Assembly (NCBI RefSeq): GCF_008107445.1
Contig: NZ_VSLD01000001.1
Span: 620,001-684,000 of the forward strand
Direction of reading: 5' to 3'
Length of the DNA: 64,000 nucleotides
Source: Arthrobacter echini
GTDB taxonomy: Bacteria; Actinomycetota; Actinomycetes; Actinomycetales; Micrococcaceae
Numbering within the stretch: the stretch's first letter is position 1; each line of letters begins with the position of its first letter. The notes under the pieces were generated by a model. It searched no databases. It saw only the letters and a list, made by a program, of their open reading frames with translations, and was not told where the DNA came from. The translations under genes were made by a program, and so were the position numbers. Positions 7,726-16,699 of this stretch are shown here, piece after piece.

Positions 7726-9254
7726 CCATCTCACCCGACACCCGCACGCACTACGTCCCCGAGGACCTGCCCACGCATCTCCAGCACTACATCGACGGCG
7801 AGTTCGTCGACTCGGTCGGCGGGGCTACGTTCGAGGTGCTCGACCCGGTGTCGAACACCACCTACGCCACGGCGGCCGCGGGCCAGCGGGAGGACATCGA
7901 CGCCGCCGTGAGCGCAGCGCGCGAAGCGTTCAGCAACGGACCCTGGCCGCGCATGAAGCCGCGCGAACGGGCGCGCGTGCTGAACCGGATCGCCGACGCC
8001 GTCGAGGCCCAGGAGTCCCGCCTCGCCGAGCTCGAGACATTCGACACCGGCCTGCCGATCACCCAGTCCCGGGGCCAGGCGCTCCGCGCGGCCGAGAACT
8101 TCCGTTTTTTCGCCGATCTCATCGTGGCCCAGTTCGACGACGCCATGAAGGTTCCCGGCGCGCAGATCAACTACGTGAACCGCAAGCCGATCGGCGTGGC
8201 CGGACTCATCACGCCGTGGAACACGCCGTTCATGCTCGAGTCCTGGAAGCTCGCCCCGGCGCTCGCGACCGGCAATACCGTGGTCCTGAAGCCCGCGGAG
8301 TTCACCCCGCTCTCGGCGTCCTTATGGGCAAAGATCTTCAAGGACGCAGGCCTGCCCGACGGCGTCTTCAACCTGGTCAACGGACTCGGCGAGGAGGCGG
8401 GGGACGCCCTCGTGAAGCACCCGGACGTACCGCTGATCTCCTTCACGGGTGAGACGACCACGGGCCAGACCATCTTCCGGAATGCGGCGGAGAGCCTGAA
8501 GGGCCTGTCGATGGAACTCGGCGGCAAATCGCCCTGCGTGGTCTTCGCGGACGCGGACATCGACGCCGCCATCGACTCGGCGCTCTTCGGCGTCTTCTCC
8601 CTCAACGGCGAGCGCTGCACAGCAGGCTCACGCATCCTCGTGGAACGCTCCGTCTACGCCGAGTTCTGCGAGAAGTACGCGGCGCGGGCCAAGACGATCG
8701 TGGTCGGGGACCCGCACGATCCGCTCACCGAGGTGGGTGCACTGGTCCACCCCGAACACTTCGAGAAGGTGGCCTCCTACGTGGAGATCGGGAAGACGGA
8801 GGGGACGCTGCTGGCCGGTGGCGGACGCCCGGACCACCTCCCGCACGGCAACTACATCGCACCCACCGTCTTCGCCGACGTGGCCCCCGAAGCACGCATC
8901 TTCCAGGAGGAGATCTTCGGCCCCGTCGTCGCGATCACGCCGTTCGACACCGACGCCGAAGCGCTGGAGCTGGCGAACAACACGAAGTACGGGCTCGCCG
9001 CGTACATCTGGACGAACGACCTGACCCGCGCCCACACCTTCGCGCAGAGTGTGGAGGCCGGGATGGTCTGGCTCAACAGCCACAATGTCCGCGATCTGCG
9101 CACCCCGTTCGGCGGGGTGAAGGCCTCTGGGCTGGGCCATGAGGGCGGCTACCGGTCCATCGACTTCTACACGGACCAGCAGGCCGTGCACATCACGCTC
9201 GGCACCGTACACACCCCGAAGTTCGGCGCGACGGACCCGACCGCCACCGCCTGA
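7722..9254 (+). CDS. hpaE: 5-carboxymethyl-2-hydroxymuconate semialdehyde dehydrogenase
   Basis: 510-residue NAD-dependent aldehyde dehydrogenase. It oxidises the semialdehyde made by ring cleavage of homoprotocatechuate to 5-carboxymethyl-2-hydroxymuconate. The full ALDH signature is present: N168 in PWNTP, K190, general base E265 in MELGGKSP and nucleophile C299 in NGERCTAG. The start ATG overlaps the GntR stop and follows AAGGAG. It is the second enzyme of the meta-cleavage route and sits directly before hpaD. Overall similarity to HpaE is high for a generic ALDH, and the neighbours settle the substrate. Confidence 0.93.
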   Translation: MTISPDTRTHYVPEDLPTHLQHYIDGEFVDSVGGATFEVLDPVSNTTYATAAAGQREDIDAAVSAAREAFSNGPWPRMKPRERARVLNRIADAVEAQESRLAELETFDTGLPITQSRGQALRAAENFRFFADLIVAQFDDAMKVPGAQINYVNRKPIGVAGLITPWNTPFMLESWKLAPALATGNTVVLKPAEFTPLSASLWAKIFKDAGLPDGVFNLVNGLGEEAGDALVKHPDVPLISFTGETTTGQTIFRNAAESLKGLSMELGGKSPCVVFADADIDAAIDSALFGVFSLNGERCTAGSRILVERSVYAEFCEKYAARAKTIVVGDPHDPLTEVGALVHPEHFEKVASYVEIGKTEGTLLAGGGRPDHLPHGNYIAPTVFADVAPEARIFQEEIFGPVVAITPFDTDAEALELANNTKYGLAAYIWTNDLTRAHTFAQSVEAGMVWLNSHNVRDLRTPFGGVKASGLGHEGGYRSIDFYTDQQAVHITLGTVHTPKFGATDPTATA

Positions 9255-9300
9255 CCCATCCGTCCGCTCAACCCCGTTCGCTCGACGAGGAGAGAATCCC

Positions 9301-10377
9301 ATGGCCCACCGCATTCCCACGCCCTCCGTCCCCGCACCGGATATTGTCCGCTGCGCGTACATGGAGATCGTGGTCACCGATCTGGCGCGCTCGCGCGCCT
9401 TCTACGTCGACGTACTCGGACTCCACGTGACCGCGGAGGACGACGAGGCGATCTACCTGCGCTCCCTCGAGGAGTTCATCCACCACAACCTGGTGCTGCG
9501 GAAGGGTCCCGTGGCCGCCGTCGCCGCGTTCGCCTACCGCGTCCGTTCCCCCGAGGAGGTGGACGCCGCGGAGGCGTACTACCGTGAACTGGGCTGCAGG
9601 ACCGAGCGCCGCCGGGAGGGCTTCACGAAGGGCGTGGGCGATTCCGTCCGCGTGCAGGATCCGCTGGGTTTCCCGTACGAGTTCTTCTACGACGTGGAAC
9701 ACGTGGAACGCCTCACGCAGCGCTACGACCTCTACTCCGCGGGGGAACTGGTGCGCCTCGACCACTTCAACCAGGTCACGCCCGACGTACCGCGGGGCCG
9801 GGCATATCTGGAGGACCTGGGCTTCCGCGTCTCGGAGGACATCCAGGACTCCGACGGCGTCACCTATGCGGTCTGGATGCACCGCAAGCAGACGGTCCAC
9901 GACACCGCTCTGACCGGCGGCAACGGCCCCCGCATGCACCATGTCGCCTTCGCCACCCACGAGAAGCACAACATCATCCAGATCTGCGACAAGATGGGCG
10001 CGCTGCGGATCAGCGACCGCATAGAACGCGGACCGGGGCGCCATGGCGTCTCGAATGCGTTCTACCTGTACATCCTGGATCCGGACGACCACCGCATCGA
10101 GATCTACTGCCAGGACTACTACACGGGCGATCCGGACAATCCCACCATCACGTGGGACGTGCATGACAACCAGCGCCGCGACTGGTGGGGCAACGCCGTC
10201 GTACCGTCCTGGTACACCGAGGCCTCCCTCGTGCTCGACCTCGACGGCAAGCCGCAGCCCGTCACCGAGCGCGACGAGCGCAGCGAGATGGCGGTCACCG
10301 TGGGAGCCGACGGTTTCTCCTACACCAGGAACGACGACGGTTCGCCCGAGGGCTTCAAGCTCGGCACCCAGCTCTGA
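9301..10377 (+). CDS. hpaD: homoprotocatechuate (3,4-dihydroxyphenylacetate) 2,3-dioxygenase
   Basis: 358-residue type I extradiol dioxygenase of the vicinal-oxygen-chelate superfamily, which opens the ring of 3,4-dihydroxyphenylacetate. From the ATG at 9301 (after GAGGAGAG) the metal ligands fall at H155, H214 and E267. Second-sphere residues H200, R243 and Y257 are also in place. These are the same numbers as in Brevibacterium fuscum HPCD and Arthrobacter globiformis MndD, which supports both the start and the function. Sequence alone does not decide between Fe(II) and Mn(II). An in-frame extension back to 9139 overlaps hpaE and is rejected. Confidence 0.96.
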   Translation: MAHRIPTPSVPAPDIVRCAYMEIVVTDLARSRAFYVDVLGLHVTAEDDEAIYLRSLEEFIHHNLVLRKGPVAAVAAFAYRVRSPEEVDAAEAYYRELGCRTERRREGFTKGVGDSVRVQDPLGFPYEFFYDVEHVERLTQRYDLYSAGELVRLDHFNQVTPDVPRGRAYLEDLGFRVSEDIQDSDGVTYAVWMHRKQTVHDTALTGGNGPRMHHVAFATHEKHNIIQICDKMGALRISDRIERGPGRHGVSNAFYLYILDPDDHRIEIYCQDYYTGDPDNPTITWDVHDNQRRDWWGNAVVPSWYTEASLVLDLDGKPQPVTERDERSEMAVTVGADGFSYTRNDDGSPEGFKLGTQL

Positions 10378-10411
10378 CACTCCCCGCCCCCCACCGGTCA
10401 AGGACGTCCCC

Positions 10412-11197
10412 ATGCTCGATCAGCACACCATCAGCCGGATCGCCGACGAACTGCTCGACGCCGCCCGCACGCATACCCCCGTCCCCCTGCTCACCGCCCG
10501 CTACCCCGAGATGACCGTGGAGGACTCCTACGCCGTCCAGCGCCTCTGGCGCACGCGGAACGAGGAGGCGGGCCGGACGCTCGTGGGCCGGAAGATCGGC
10601 CTGACCTCACGGGCCATGCAGGAGGCCACGGGCATCACCGAACCCGACTACGGCGCCATCTTCGACGACATGGTCCTGGAGACCGGGGCCTCGGTGGGCT
10701 GGCACCGCTACACCCGCCCGCGCATCGAAGTGGAACTCGCGTTCGTGCTCAGGCGCGACCTCAGCGGACCGGGCTGCACGCTCGTGGACGTCCTCAACGC
10801 GACCGATTACGTGATGCCGGCGCTGGAGATCCTCGATTCACGGATCGAGATGGAGGGCCGCACCATCGTGGACACCATCGCCGACAACGCGGCCATGGGG
10901 GCCATGGTGCTGGGTGGACGTCCGGTGCGGCCCGACGCCGTCGACCTGCGCTGGATCTCCGCCATCCTGTACAAGAACCAGACGGTGGAGGAGACCGGTG
11001 TCGCTGCCGGCGTCCTGGACCATCCGGCGGCGGGCGTGCACTGGCTCGCCAACAAGATCGCGGCACACGGGGACGGGCTGAAGGCCGGCGACACCATCCT
11101 CGCCGGATCCTTCACCCGGCCGCTGTGGGTGGGACAGGGCGACACCATCCACGCCGACTACGGACCCCTGGGAGCCGTGACATGCCACTTCCACTAG
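10412..11197 (+). CDS. hpaH: 2-oxo-hept-4-ene-1,7-dioate hydratase
   Basis: 261-residue cytosolic hydratase of the FAH-fold MhpD/HpaH family. It adds water to 2-oxohept-4-ene-1,7-dioate to give 4-hydroxy-2-oxoheptane-1,7-dioate. The divalent-metal triad E106, E108 (RIEVELAF) and E139, and the active-site lysine K61 (GRKIGLT), are visible. The ATG at 10412 gives the family length (E. coli HpaH is about 267); a longer frame upstream runs inside hpaD and is not real. The end overlaps hpaI by 16 nt. Confidence 0.93.
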   Translation: MLDQHTISRIADELLDAARTHTPVPLLTARYPEMTVEDSYAVQRLWRTRNEEAGRTLVGRKIGLTSRAMQEATGITEPDYGAIFDDMVLETGASVGWHRYTRPRIEVELAFVLRRDLSGPGCTLVDVLNATDYVMPALEILDSRIEMEGRTIVDTIADNAAMGAMVLGGRPVRPDAVDLRWISAILYKNQTVEETGVAAGVLDHPAAGVHWLANKIAAHGDGLKAGDTILAGSFTRPLWVGQGDTIHADYGPLGAVTCHFH

Positions 11198-12030
11198 GAG
11201 AGAGCTTCCGCGAGGCACTGAGCTCGGCGGAGCGGCCGCTCGCCGGCATGTGGGTCTGCTCCGGCAGCCCCCTCGTCGCCGAGATCTGCGCAGGGGCGGG
11301 TCTCGACTGGCTGCTCGTCGACGCCGAGCACAGCCCCAACGGTCTCGAGTCGATCCTCGCCCAGCTCCAGGCGGTGCGCGGCTACCCGGTGCAGGTCCTC
11401 GTGCGGCCGCCGGTCAATGACGCGGTCCTCATCAAGCAGTACCTGGACCTGGGAGTGCAGAATCTGCTGGTGCCGATGGTCCACTCCGTGACCGACGCCG
11501 AGGCCGCCGTCGCCGCGACCCGCTATCCACCCGCCGGTGTCCGTGGGGTGGGCTCCGCACTCGCCCGGGCGGCCCGGTGGAACAGGGTGCCCGACTATCT
11601 CACCACCGCCGCTTCCACCATCAGCGTCACGGTGCAGATCGAGTCGACCGAGGCCGTCGTCGCGGTGGAGGACATCCTCGCGGTCGACGGCGTGGACGCG
11701 ATCTTCGTGGGCCCCTCCGATCTCGCGGCGTCCATGGGCCTGCTGGGGCAGCAGGAGCACGACGACGTGCAAACCGCCGTCGTGCACTGCCTCGCGGCCG
11801 CGAACCGTGCAGGGAAACCGGCGGGTGTCAATGCCTTCTCCCCTGCCACGGCGAACGGCTATCTCGACGCCGGCGCCCGGTTCATCCTCGTGGGTGCCGA
11901 CGTCGCACTGCTGGCCCGCGGATCCGAGGCCCTGGCCGCAGCCTTCGTCCCGGCGTCGGGCGATGACCTGCCCGGCACCGGAGCGTCGGACGGCGGCATA
12001 TCGGACAGCAGCACCACGCCGAGCTACTGA
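11182..12030 (+). CDS. hpaI: 4-hydroxy-2-oxoheptane-1,7-dioate aldolase
   Basis: 282-residue metal-dependent class II aldolase (HpcH/HpaI family) that splits the last pathway intermediate into pyruvate and succinate semialdehyde. H50, R75, E154 and D180 correspond to H45, R70, E149 and D175 of E. coli HpaI with a constant offset of five. The ATG at 11182 lies within the end of hpaH, so translation is probably coupled. A C-terminal tail of about 20 residues rich in Gly, Ser and Asp extends beyond the family core. It is the last gene of the operon and meets fmdA tail to tail with 27 nt between. Confidence 0.95.
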   Translation: MPLPLGESFREALSSAERPLAGMWVCSGSPLVAEICAGAGLDWLLVDAEHSPNGLESILAQLQAVRGYPVQVLVRPPVNDAVLIKQYLDLGVQNLLVPMVHSVTDAEAAVAATRYPPAGVRGVGSALARAARWNRVPDYLTTAASTISVTVQIESTEAVVAVEDILAVDGVDAIFVGPSDLAASMGLLGQQEHDDVQTAVVHCLAAANRAGKPAGVNAFSPATANGYLDAGARFILVGADVALLARGSEALAAAFVPASGDDLPGTGASDGGISDSSTTPSY

Positions 12031-12057
12031 CCGTCCTAGCGCGGAAGCGCCCGTCCG

Positions 12058-13314
12058 TCAGCCGTTCGCGGCCCGCGGCGCTCCGATCCCCGGGTCGATC
12101 TGCACGGGCCCGGCGGCGGAGGGGCGGATGTCGAAGTCGAACATCGCCGTCGGCAGATACACCGTGGAGCAGGAGTTCGGGATGTCCACCACGCCCGAGA
12201 GCCTGCCCTCGATGGGCGCGGCTCCCAGCAGCAGATAGGCCTGCTCCGGGGCGTACCCGAACTTGGTGAGGTAGTCGATCGCGTGCAGGCAGGCCCGCTG
12301 GTAGGACAGGTGGGAGTCCAGGTAGCGCTGCTCGCCCTCGAGCGTCACGGACGTCCCGGAGAACGCGAGCCACTCGCTGAACTGCGGCTCCACCCGGCCG
12401 GGCATGAAGATGGCGTTCTCCGTGACCCCGTAGGTTTCCATCCCGCCGGGGATCACGTCCACGGACAGATCGATGAACCCGCCCATCTCGATGCCGCCGC
12501 AGAAGGTGATCTCGCCGTCGCCCTGGGAGAAGTGCAGATCGCCGACGGAGAAGTTGGCGCCGTCCACGAAGACGGGATAGAAGATGCGGGTGCCCTTGGA
12601 CAGATTCTTGATGTCCTGGTTCCCACCGTTCTCCCGCGGCGGGGCGGTGCGTCCGGCCTCGGACCCCACACGCTGCCACTGGTCCCGCGGAAGACCACCG
12701 AGAATGGCGTGCTCGGCCTCGGGCGGCAGGGCCAGCGGCGGTACGCGGTGGGGGTCCGTCGCGATGAGGTCTCCCTCGCGCTTGTTCCACTTGGCCAGGA
12801 GCTCCGCGGACGGAGCGGTCCCCATCAGTCCGGGATGGATGATCCCCTCGAACGCCACACCGGGCACGTGCCGGGAGGTGGCAACCTGCCCCTTGAAGTC
12901 CCAGACGGCCTTGTAGGCGTCGGGGAACTGGTCGGTGAGGAAACTTCCGCCGTTGTTCTTGGCGAAGATGCCCGTGTAGCCCCAGCCCTGTCCGGCGAGC
13001 GGCCCGGAGTCCTCCTGCGGGATGGGCCCCACGTCCAGGATGTCGACCACGAGGAGGTCGCCGGGCTTGGCTCCCTCGACGGCGAACGGCCCGCTGAGGG
13101 TGTGCACGGTGAGGAGGGGCGCGTCGAGGATGTCCTGTGCGGAGTCGTCGTTGTGGATGGCGCCGTCGAACCACTCCCGGCAGTCCACGCGGAACGAGTC
13201 GCCGCGCTTGACCGTCGCGACGGGAGGGATCTCGGGGTGCCAGCGATTGTGGCCGAGCTTTTCCTGGTCCTTGAAGGCCTTGCTGGAATCGAGTGAGAAG
13301 AGATGTTCCGGCAT
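12058..13314 (-). CDS. fmdA: formamidase/acetamidase
   Basis: 418-residue FmdA_AmdA-family amidase that hydrolyses formamide or short-chain amides to the acid and ammonia. Family stretches include IHPGLMGTAPS, FSQGDGEITFCGGIEMGGFI and the C-terminal TAMFDFDIRP. It begins at ATG 13314 after AAGGAG; 14 extra in-frame codons upstream are unlikely. fmdB lies 48 nt upstream on the same strand, the usual partner order. Its position next to the hydroxyphenylacetate operon raises the possibility that it supplies carboxylates from amides, but nothing in the sequence shows that. Confidence 0.93.
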   Translation of the reverse strand: MPEHLFSLDSSKAFKDQEKLGHNRWHPEIPPVATVKRGDSFRVDCREWFDGAIHNDDSAQDILDAPLLTVHTLSGPFAVEGAKPGDLLVVDILDVGPIPQEDSGPLAGQGWGYTGIFAKNNGGSFLTDQFPDAYKAVWDFKGQVATSRHVPGVAFEGIIHPGLMGTAPSAELLAKWNKREGDLIATDPHRVPPLALPPEAEHAILGGLPRDQWQRVGSEAGRTAPPRENGGNQDIKNLSKGTRIFYPVFVDGANFSVGDLHFSQGDGEITFCGGIEMGGFIDLSVDVIPGGMETYGVTENAIFMPGRVEPQFSEWLAFSGTSVTLEGEQRYLDSHLSYQRACLHAIDYLTKFGYAPEQAYLLLGAAPIEGRLSGVVDIPNSCSTVYLPTAMFDFDIRPSAAGPVQIDPGIGAPRAANG

Positions 13315-13362
13315 GATGTCTCCTTGGCTGTCTACTGCGCGTATGGGTCTGCCCACCCGGCC

Positions 13363-13647
13363 CTACGGTCGGGGAAGTTTCCGGTGGAGGGGGTTCGACG
13401 TCGTCGGGGTGGGCGAGCGCTTACCGGGGTTGGTGGACGCCACCACCTCGGGTTCATGGGCGCTGCGCTGCGTGGACTCGAGCAGTCCGAACGCTGAGCT
13501 GCCCGCGATGGACAGTCGCGGGGACGGTATCCGGCGTCGTGAGGTCTCCCCGCAGACCGGACACGCCACGTGGTCCGGTCGGTCGGCCATCGCGAAGGAG
13601 GCCTCGGTCCCGTGCCCCGCGGAGCACCGGAAGTCGTAGAGCGGCAT
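13363..13647 (-). CDS. fmdB: FmdB-family zinc ribbon protein
   Basis: 94-residue small protein. The N-terminal MPLYDFRCSAGH and CPVCG (about residues 29-33) form the zinc-ribbon half of FmdB regulatory proteins; the first knuckle has C-x3-H rather than the usual C-x2-C. The C-terminal half is polar and low in complexity. Start ATG 13647 follows GGAGGAAG. FmdB was named as a putative regulator of formamidase expression, and it sits directly upstream of fmdA here. Its molecular role is not established. Confidence 0.85.
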   Translation of the reverse strand: MPLYDFRCSAGHGTEASFAMADRPDHVACPVCGETSRRRIPSPRLSIAGSSAFGLLESTQRSAHEPEVVASTNPGKRSPTPTTSNPLHRKLPRP

Positions 13648-13770
13648 CGGTCTTCCTCCGTCGTTGGAGAAGCAGCTGCGGGCGCGTGTCCCATCGGGAG
13701 CACCGTGCCTCAAACCTAGGGAGGCATTCAGGGAAGGTCAAGGGATCGGCCGGAATCGTAGAATGGGCCA

Positions 13771-14436
13771 GTGGGATCCAGCAGCGCTCCGGCGGGGGCA
13801 TTCGGGCAGCGTCATGGCGACCAGCGCGCTGCTCCGCTGGACACCTTCGACGCCGTCAGACACGCCCTGATCCATGACGAGGCCAATCGACCGATGCGCG
13901 AGAAGGGCTGGGAGCCGCTGTACACGGCGTCGGCCGACGCACGGATCGCGGTGATCGGGCAGGCGCCCGGGATCAAGGCGCAGACCAGCGGTATCCCGTG
14001 GGACGACGCCAGTGGCAGGAAGCTCATCGAGTGGCTCGGCGTGACGGAGGAGCAGTTCCGCTCCCCCACCCTGTTCGCCTTCCTCGGAATGGACTTCTAC
14101 TACCCGGGGAGGGGCCGGAGCGGTGATCTCCCGCCGCGAAAGGGCTTCGCGGCGACATGGCATCCGCCGCTGCTCGCGCTGATGCCTCGGATAGAGCTCG
14201 TCCTCCTGATCGGCCGCTACGCCCAGCTGCACTACCTGCCGTCCGGCCGCCACCGGACGCTGACCGACAATGTGCGCGACCACCGGAACTTCGCGCCGCA
14301 CTGGTTCCCACTGGTTCACCCCTCACCGCTGAACTTCCGGTGGCAAGCGAGGAATCCGTGGTTCGTCACCGACGTCCTGCCCGAGCTGAAGGCGCGTGTC
14401 CGCACCGCCGTCGGGCACGCCGCCGCGGAGGAGTGA
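13771..14436 (+). CDS. uracil-DNA glycosylase family protein
   Basis: 221 residues with the UDG-superfamily fold. The motif VIGQAPGIKAQTSGIPWDDASG (starting near residue 61; the key part is GQAPG) corresponds to the water-activating loop. HPSPLNFRW near residue 182 corresponds to the DNA-intercalating HPSP loop. It probably removes uracil or damaged bases from DNA, though this sub-family is poorly tested. Start is GTG 13771. It stands alone between fmdB (divergent) and a lipoprotein gene. Confidence 0.85.
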   Translation: MGSSSAPAGAFGQRHGDQRAAPLDTFDAVRHALIHDEANRPMREKGWEPLYTASADARIAVIGQAPGIKAQTSGIPWDDASGRKLIEWLGVTEEQFRSPTLFAFLGMDFYYPGRGRSGDLPPRKGFAATWHPPLLALMPRIELVLLIGRYAQLHYLPSGRHRTLTDNVRDHRNFAPHWFPLVHPSPLNFRWQARNPWFVTDVLPELKARVRTAVGHAAAEE

Positions 14437-14634
14437 GCACCTCCGAACCGCGCGTTCCCTCACCCATAGGTGGGGCAGGTAACGGTGTCATCTCGGTCCA
14501 CCGGACACCATCGAGATCGCGCATGGGTGCTGATAGCTTCGTTGACCTCGGTGACTCGCAGCGGCGAACGAGTCGTCTGGGATGCGCGGATGCAGCGCGG
14601 ACGATCGACGACCAACGAGCTGAAGGGTGACGAC

Positions 14635-15132
14635 ATGCGGCTCGGGCAATCGGCGCTGATCGTGGGAGTAGCTGCAGTCCTGACCGGTGTCGCCGGTTGT
14701 GGCAGTGCGTCGGACGACGTCACGGGTCCGGCGCACACGGCTCCGGCGCAGGAGCCACCATCCGGAAGCAGTATCGCCGCGTTGACCCGAGAGCCTACTG
14801 CGGAGGATCAGCTACCTGGATTCGTCGCGGAAATCGCGGTGGGTAACGGCATCGGAGACCTCGACGCCGACTCGGTCCGGAAGGTCGAAGAGCACGACGG
14901 CGTGACGTACTACCTGGGAGTGTTGAACGACGACCGATCGGCCTGTGTCTACTCGATTACGAGCGACAACTTCTTGGGAGGATGCAGCGCCGGCCCGGGC
15001 CGGGTGATCACGAACACACCGGGTGCCGATTCGGGCCTGGTGTCGGTGACCCTGGTGACGGACGGATACTCCACCGACCTGCTGGAGCAGAAAGGCTGGA
15101 CCAGGATTCATCGGAACATCCTGGTCCACTGA
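14635..15132 (+). CDS. putative lipoprotein, unknown function
   Basis: 165 residues with a lipoprotein signal peptide: a hydrophobic stretch SALIVGVAAVLTGVAGC with the lipobox cysteine at position 22. The mature part has two further cysteines (DRSACVYSI and GGCSAG) that could form a disulfide. Start ATG 14635 has AAGGGTGA upstream; the longer in-frame start at 14470 is unlikely because it would bury the signal sequence. I do not recognise a named domain. It is probably an exported, membrane-anchored protein. Confidence 0.75.
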   Translation: MRLGQSALIVGVAAVLTGVAGCGSASDDVTGPAHTAPAQEPPSGSSIAALTREPTAEDQLPGFVAEIAVGNGIGDLDADSVRKVEEHDGVTYYLGVLNDDRSACVYSITSDNFLGGCSAGPGRVITNTPGADSGLVSVTLVTDGYSTDLLEQKGWTRIHRNILVH

Positions 15133-15200
15133 GCCCGAATCGGAAGCGCCCATAAGTCCTGGGGCGGCGCCGGGCCGCGTTCGGCTGACACAATGGTGAC

Positions 15201-15575
15201 ATGACGGCCAGGCCACCTCGCACCGCCGCGGCGCTGCCGCCCGATCAGGCCGCCAGGCTGCACGCGGCGCTCACCGAGAGTGCCGACATCACCGTCTTCG
15301 TGAACGGTACCGCCCACCGCCTGCCCGACGACACCCGTGACGCCGTCGTCGACCTCCTTGCACGCCTGTCCGACGGCGACACCGCCCAGGTGTCTTCCGT
15401 GGCCGAACTGCTCACCACCTCCCAGGCAGCCGAACTCGCCGGCATCTCGAACAGTTATCTCCGCAAGCTCACCGACGCCGGTACCCTCGCCGTGGAGTAC
15501 CGCGGCTCCCACCGGCGCATCCGCAGGGCCGACGTCGAACACTGGCTCAGCACGCAGATGGGCCGCCGACAGTAG
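15201..15575 (+). CDS. excisionase-type helix-turn-helix DNA-binding protein
   Basis: 124 residues. The C-terminal part (about 73-118; TTSQAAELAGISNSYLRKLT, then YRGSHRRIRRADVEHWL) is a MerR/excisionase-like winged helix. The N-terminal part resembles antitoxins of actinobacterial VapBC-like pairs. No PIN-domain toxin follows; the next gene is DUF488. It could be a solitary antitoxin or small regulator. No phage or integrase genes are nearby, so a recombination role is unlikely. Confidence 0.75.
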   Translation: MTARPPRTAAALPPDQAARLHAALTESADITVFVNGTAHRLPDDTRDAVVDLLARLSDGDTAQVSSVAELLTTSQAAELAGISNSYLRKLTDAGTLAVEYRGSHRRIRRADVEHWLSTQMGRRQ

Positions 15576-15649
15576 GCCCTGCGAACCAGGGCGATCCGGA
15601 GGATCCGCGAGCGCCAACCCCTCCGGATCACGACGCATAAGGTGGAGCT

Positions 15650-16201
15650 GTGGCAGACACGGAGTACACACTGATGACGGTGGGCCACGGCACCGCCTCG
15701 CAGGAGGCTTTCGCCGACTTGCTTCACAAGGCCGGGATCCGGGCGCTGGTCGATGTGCGCATCGGTCCCGGAAGCAGGAAGTTCCCCCACTTCGGCAAGG
15801 ACTCCCTGGACCAGTGGCTACCGGCAGCCGGGATCGCCTACCGCTGGGAGAAGGACCTCGGCGGGTTCCGTAAGCTACTGCCCGACTCCCCGGACATAGT
15901 GCTGCGCAACGAGTCCTTCAGGGGCTACGCCGGGTATATGAGATCCGAGGAGTTCAAGGCGGCGCTGGCGGAGCTGCTGGCCCAGGCACGGGAAACGCCG
16001 ACCGTGATCATGTGCAGCGAGACCGTTTGGTGGCGCTGCCACCGTCGGCTCATCGCCGACAGCGCCGCACTGCTGCACGGCATCACCGTCGAGCATCTCA
16101 TGCCGGGGAGGAAGCTCACCGTCCACCCACCGACCCAGGGGGTGAGGGTTGCCGGAGAGGAACTCGTGTACGACGTGCAGCCGCAGCCCTCAGCGGGGTA
16201 G
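15650..16201 (+). CDS. DUF488 family protein
   Basis: 183 residues starting at GTG 15650. It has the family hallmarks: N-terminal TVGHGTASQEAFADLL, VDVRIGPGSRKFPHF, and the C-terminal cysteine motif CSETVWWRCHRRLIAD. Conserved Cys, Arg and His suggest an enzymatic or nucleic-acid-related role, but no function is established. It ends 12 nt inside the convergent DUF2256/DUF3253 gene. Confidence 0.88.
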   Translation: MADTEYTLMTVGHGTASQEAFADLLHKAGIRALVDVRIGPGSRKFPHFGKDSLDQWLPAAGIAYRWEKDLGGFRKLLPDSPDIVLRNESFRGYAGYMRSEEFKAALAELLAQARETPTVIMCSETVWWRCHRRLIADSAALLHGITVEHLMPGRKLTVHPPTQGVRVAGEELVYDVQPQPSAG

Positions 16202-16573
16202 GCGGAGGGACACCGGGCCCTTCCCTGTCGACGGATCGACGACGACGCCGCGCTGGACCATCTCCGCCAGTCCGCGGTTGACGAGTCGGCGTGCGGCGCT
16301 GCGGGCCGGTTCACGCAGTGCTGTCGCGTCCGCCCCGAGGGCCTGGGCAGCGTCCGCCGGGTCCACCGCCCCGCCTCGCGGGGTGCTGGTCAGCCGCGCG
16401 AGCAGCCACGCCTCCAGCTCGACGTCGATGGAGCGCACCTTCCGCGCGCGGCACGCGTCGCTGCAGTAGGCGATCGAATCCCAGTTCCGCTCCCACTTCT
16501 TCCGCCACTCGATGCGGCGTCCGCAGGAGCGGCAGTCCTTCGTCTCATGCGAGCCGGACCCGGTGGAGTGCAT
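16190..16573 (-). CDS. DUF2256/DUF3253 protein with zinc finger
   Basis: 127 residues. The N-terminus has a treble-clef-like zinc site (CRSCGRRIEWRKKWERNW with YCSDACRARK), the DUF2256 part. Residues about 48-125 match DUF3253, a winged-helix-like module. Both domains together in one small protein is a common actinobacterial arrangement. Function is unknown; nucleic-acid binding is plausible. It overlaps the end of the convergent DUF488 gene by 12 nt. Confidence 0.82.
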   Translation of the reverse strand: MHSTGSGSHETKDCRSCGRRIEWRKKWERNWDSIAYCSDACRARKVRSIDVELEAWLLARLTSTPRGGAVDPADAAQALGADATALREPARSAARRLVNRGLAEMVQRGVVVDPSTGKGPVSLRLPR

Positions 16574-16699
16574 CGATCGAGCATAGCTGCGGTCAAGGCA
16601 AGAGTGCCCGACAAAACTGTGGACAAGTTCCTACTCACTTGTCCTCCACATCGCCTCCGTATCATCGCTATTAGTACACGCGTTCGATAAAATTGACCT

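Noticed and set aside
15201-15575. Toxin-antitoxin pair with the following gene
   Set aside because: The N-terminal part looks like an antitoxin, but the next gene is DUF488 rather than a PIN or other known toxin, with a 74-nt gap.
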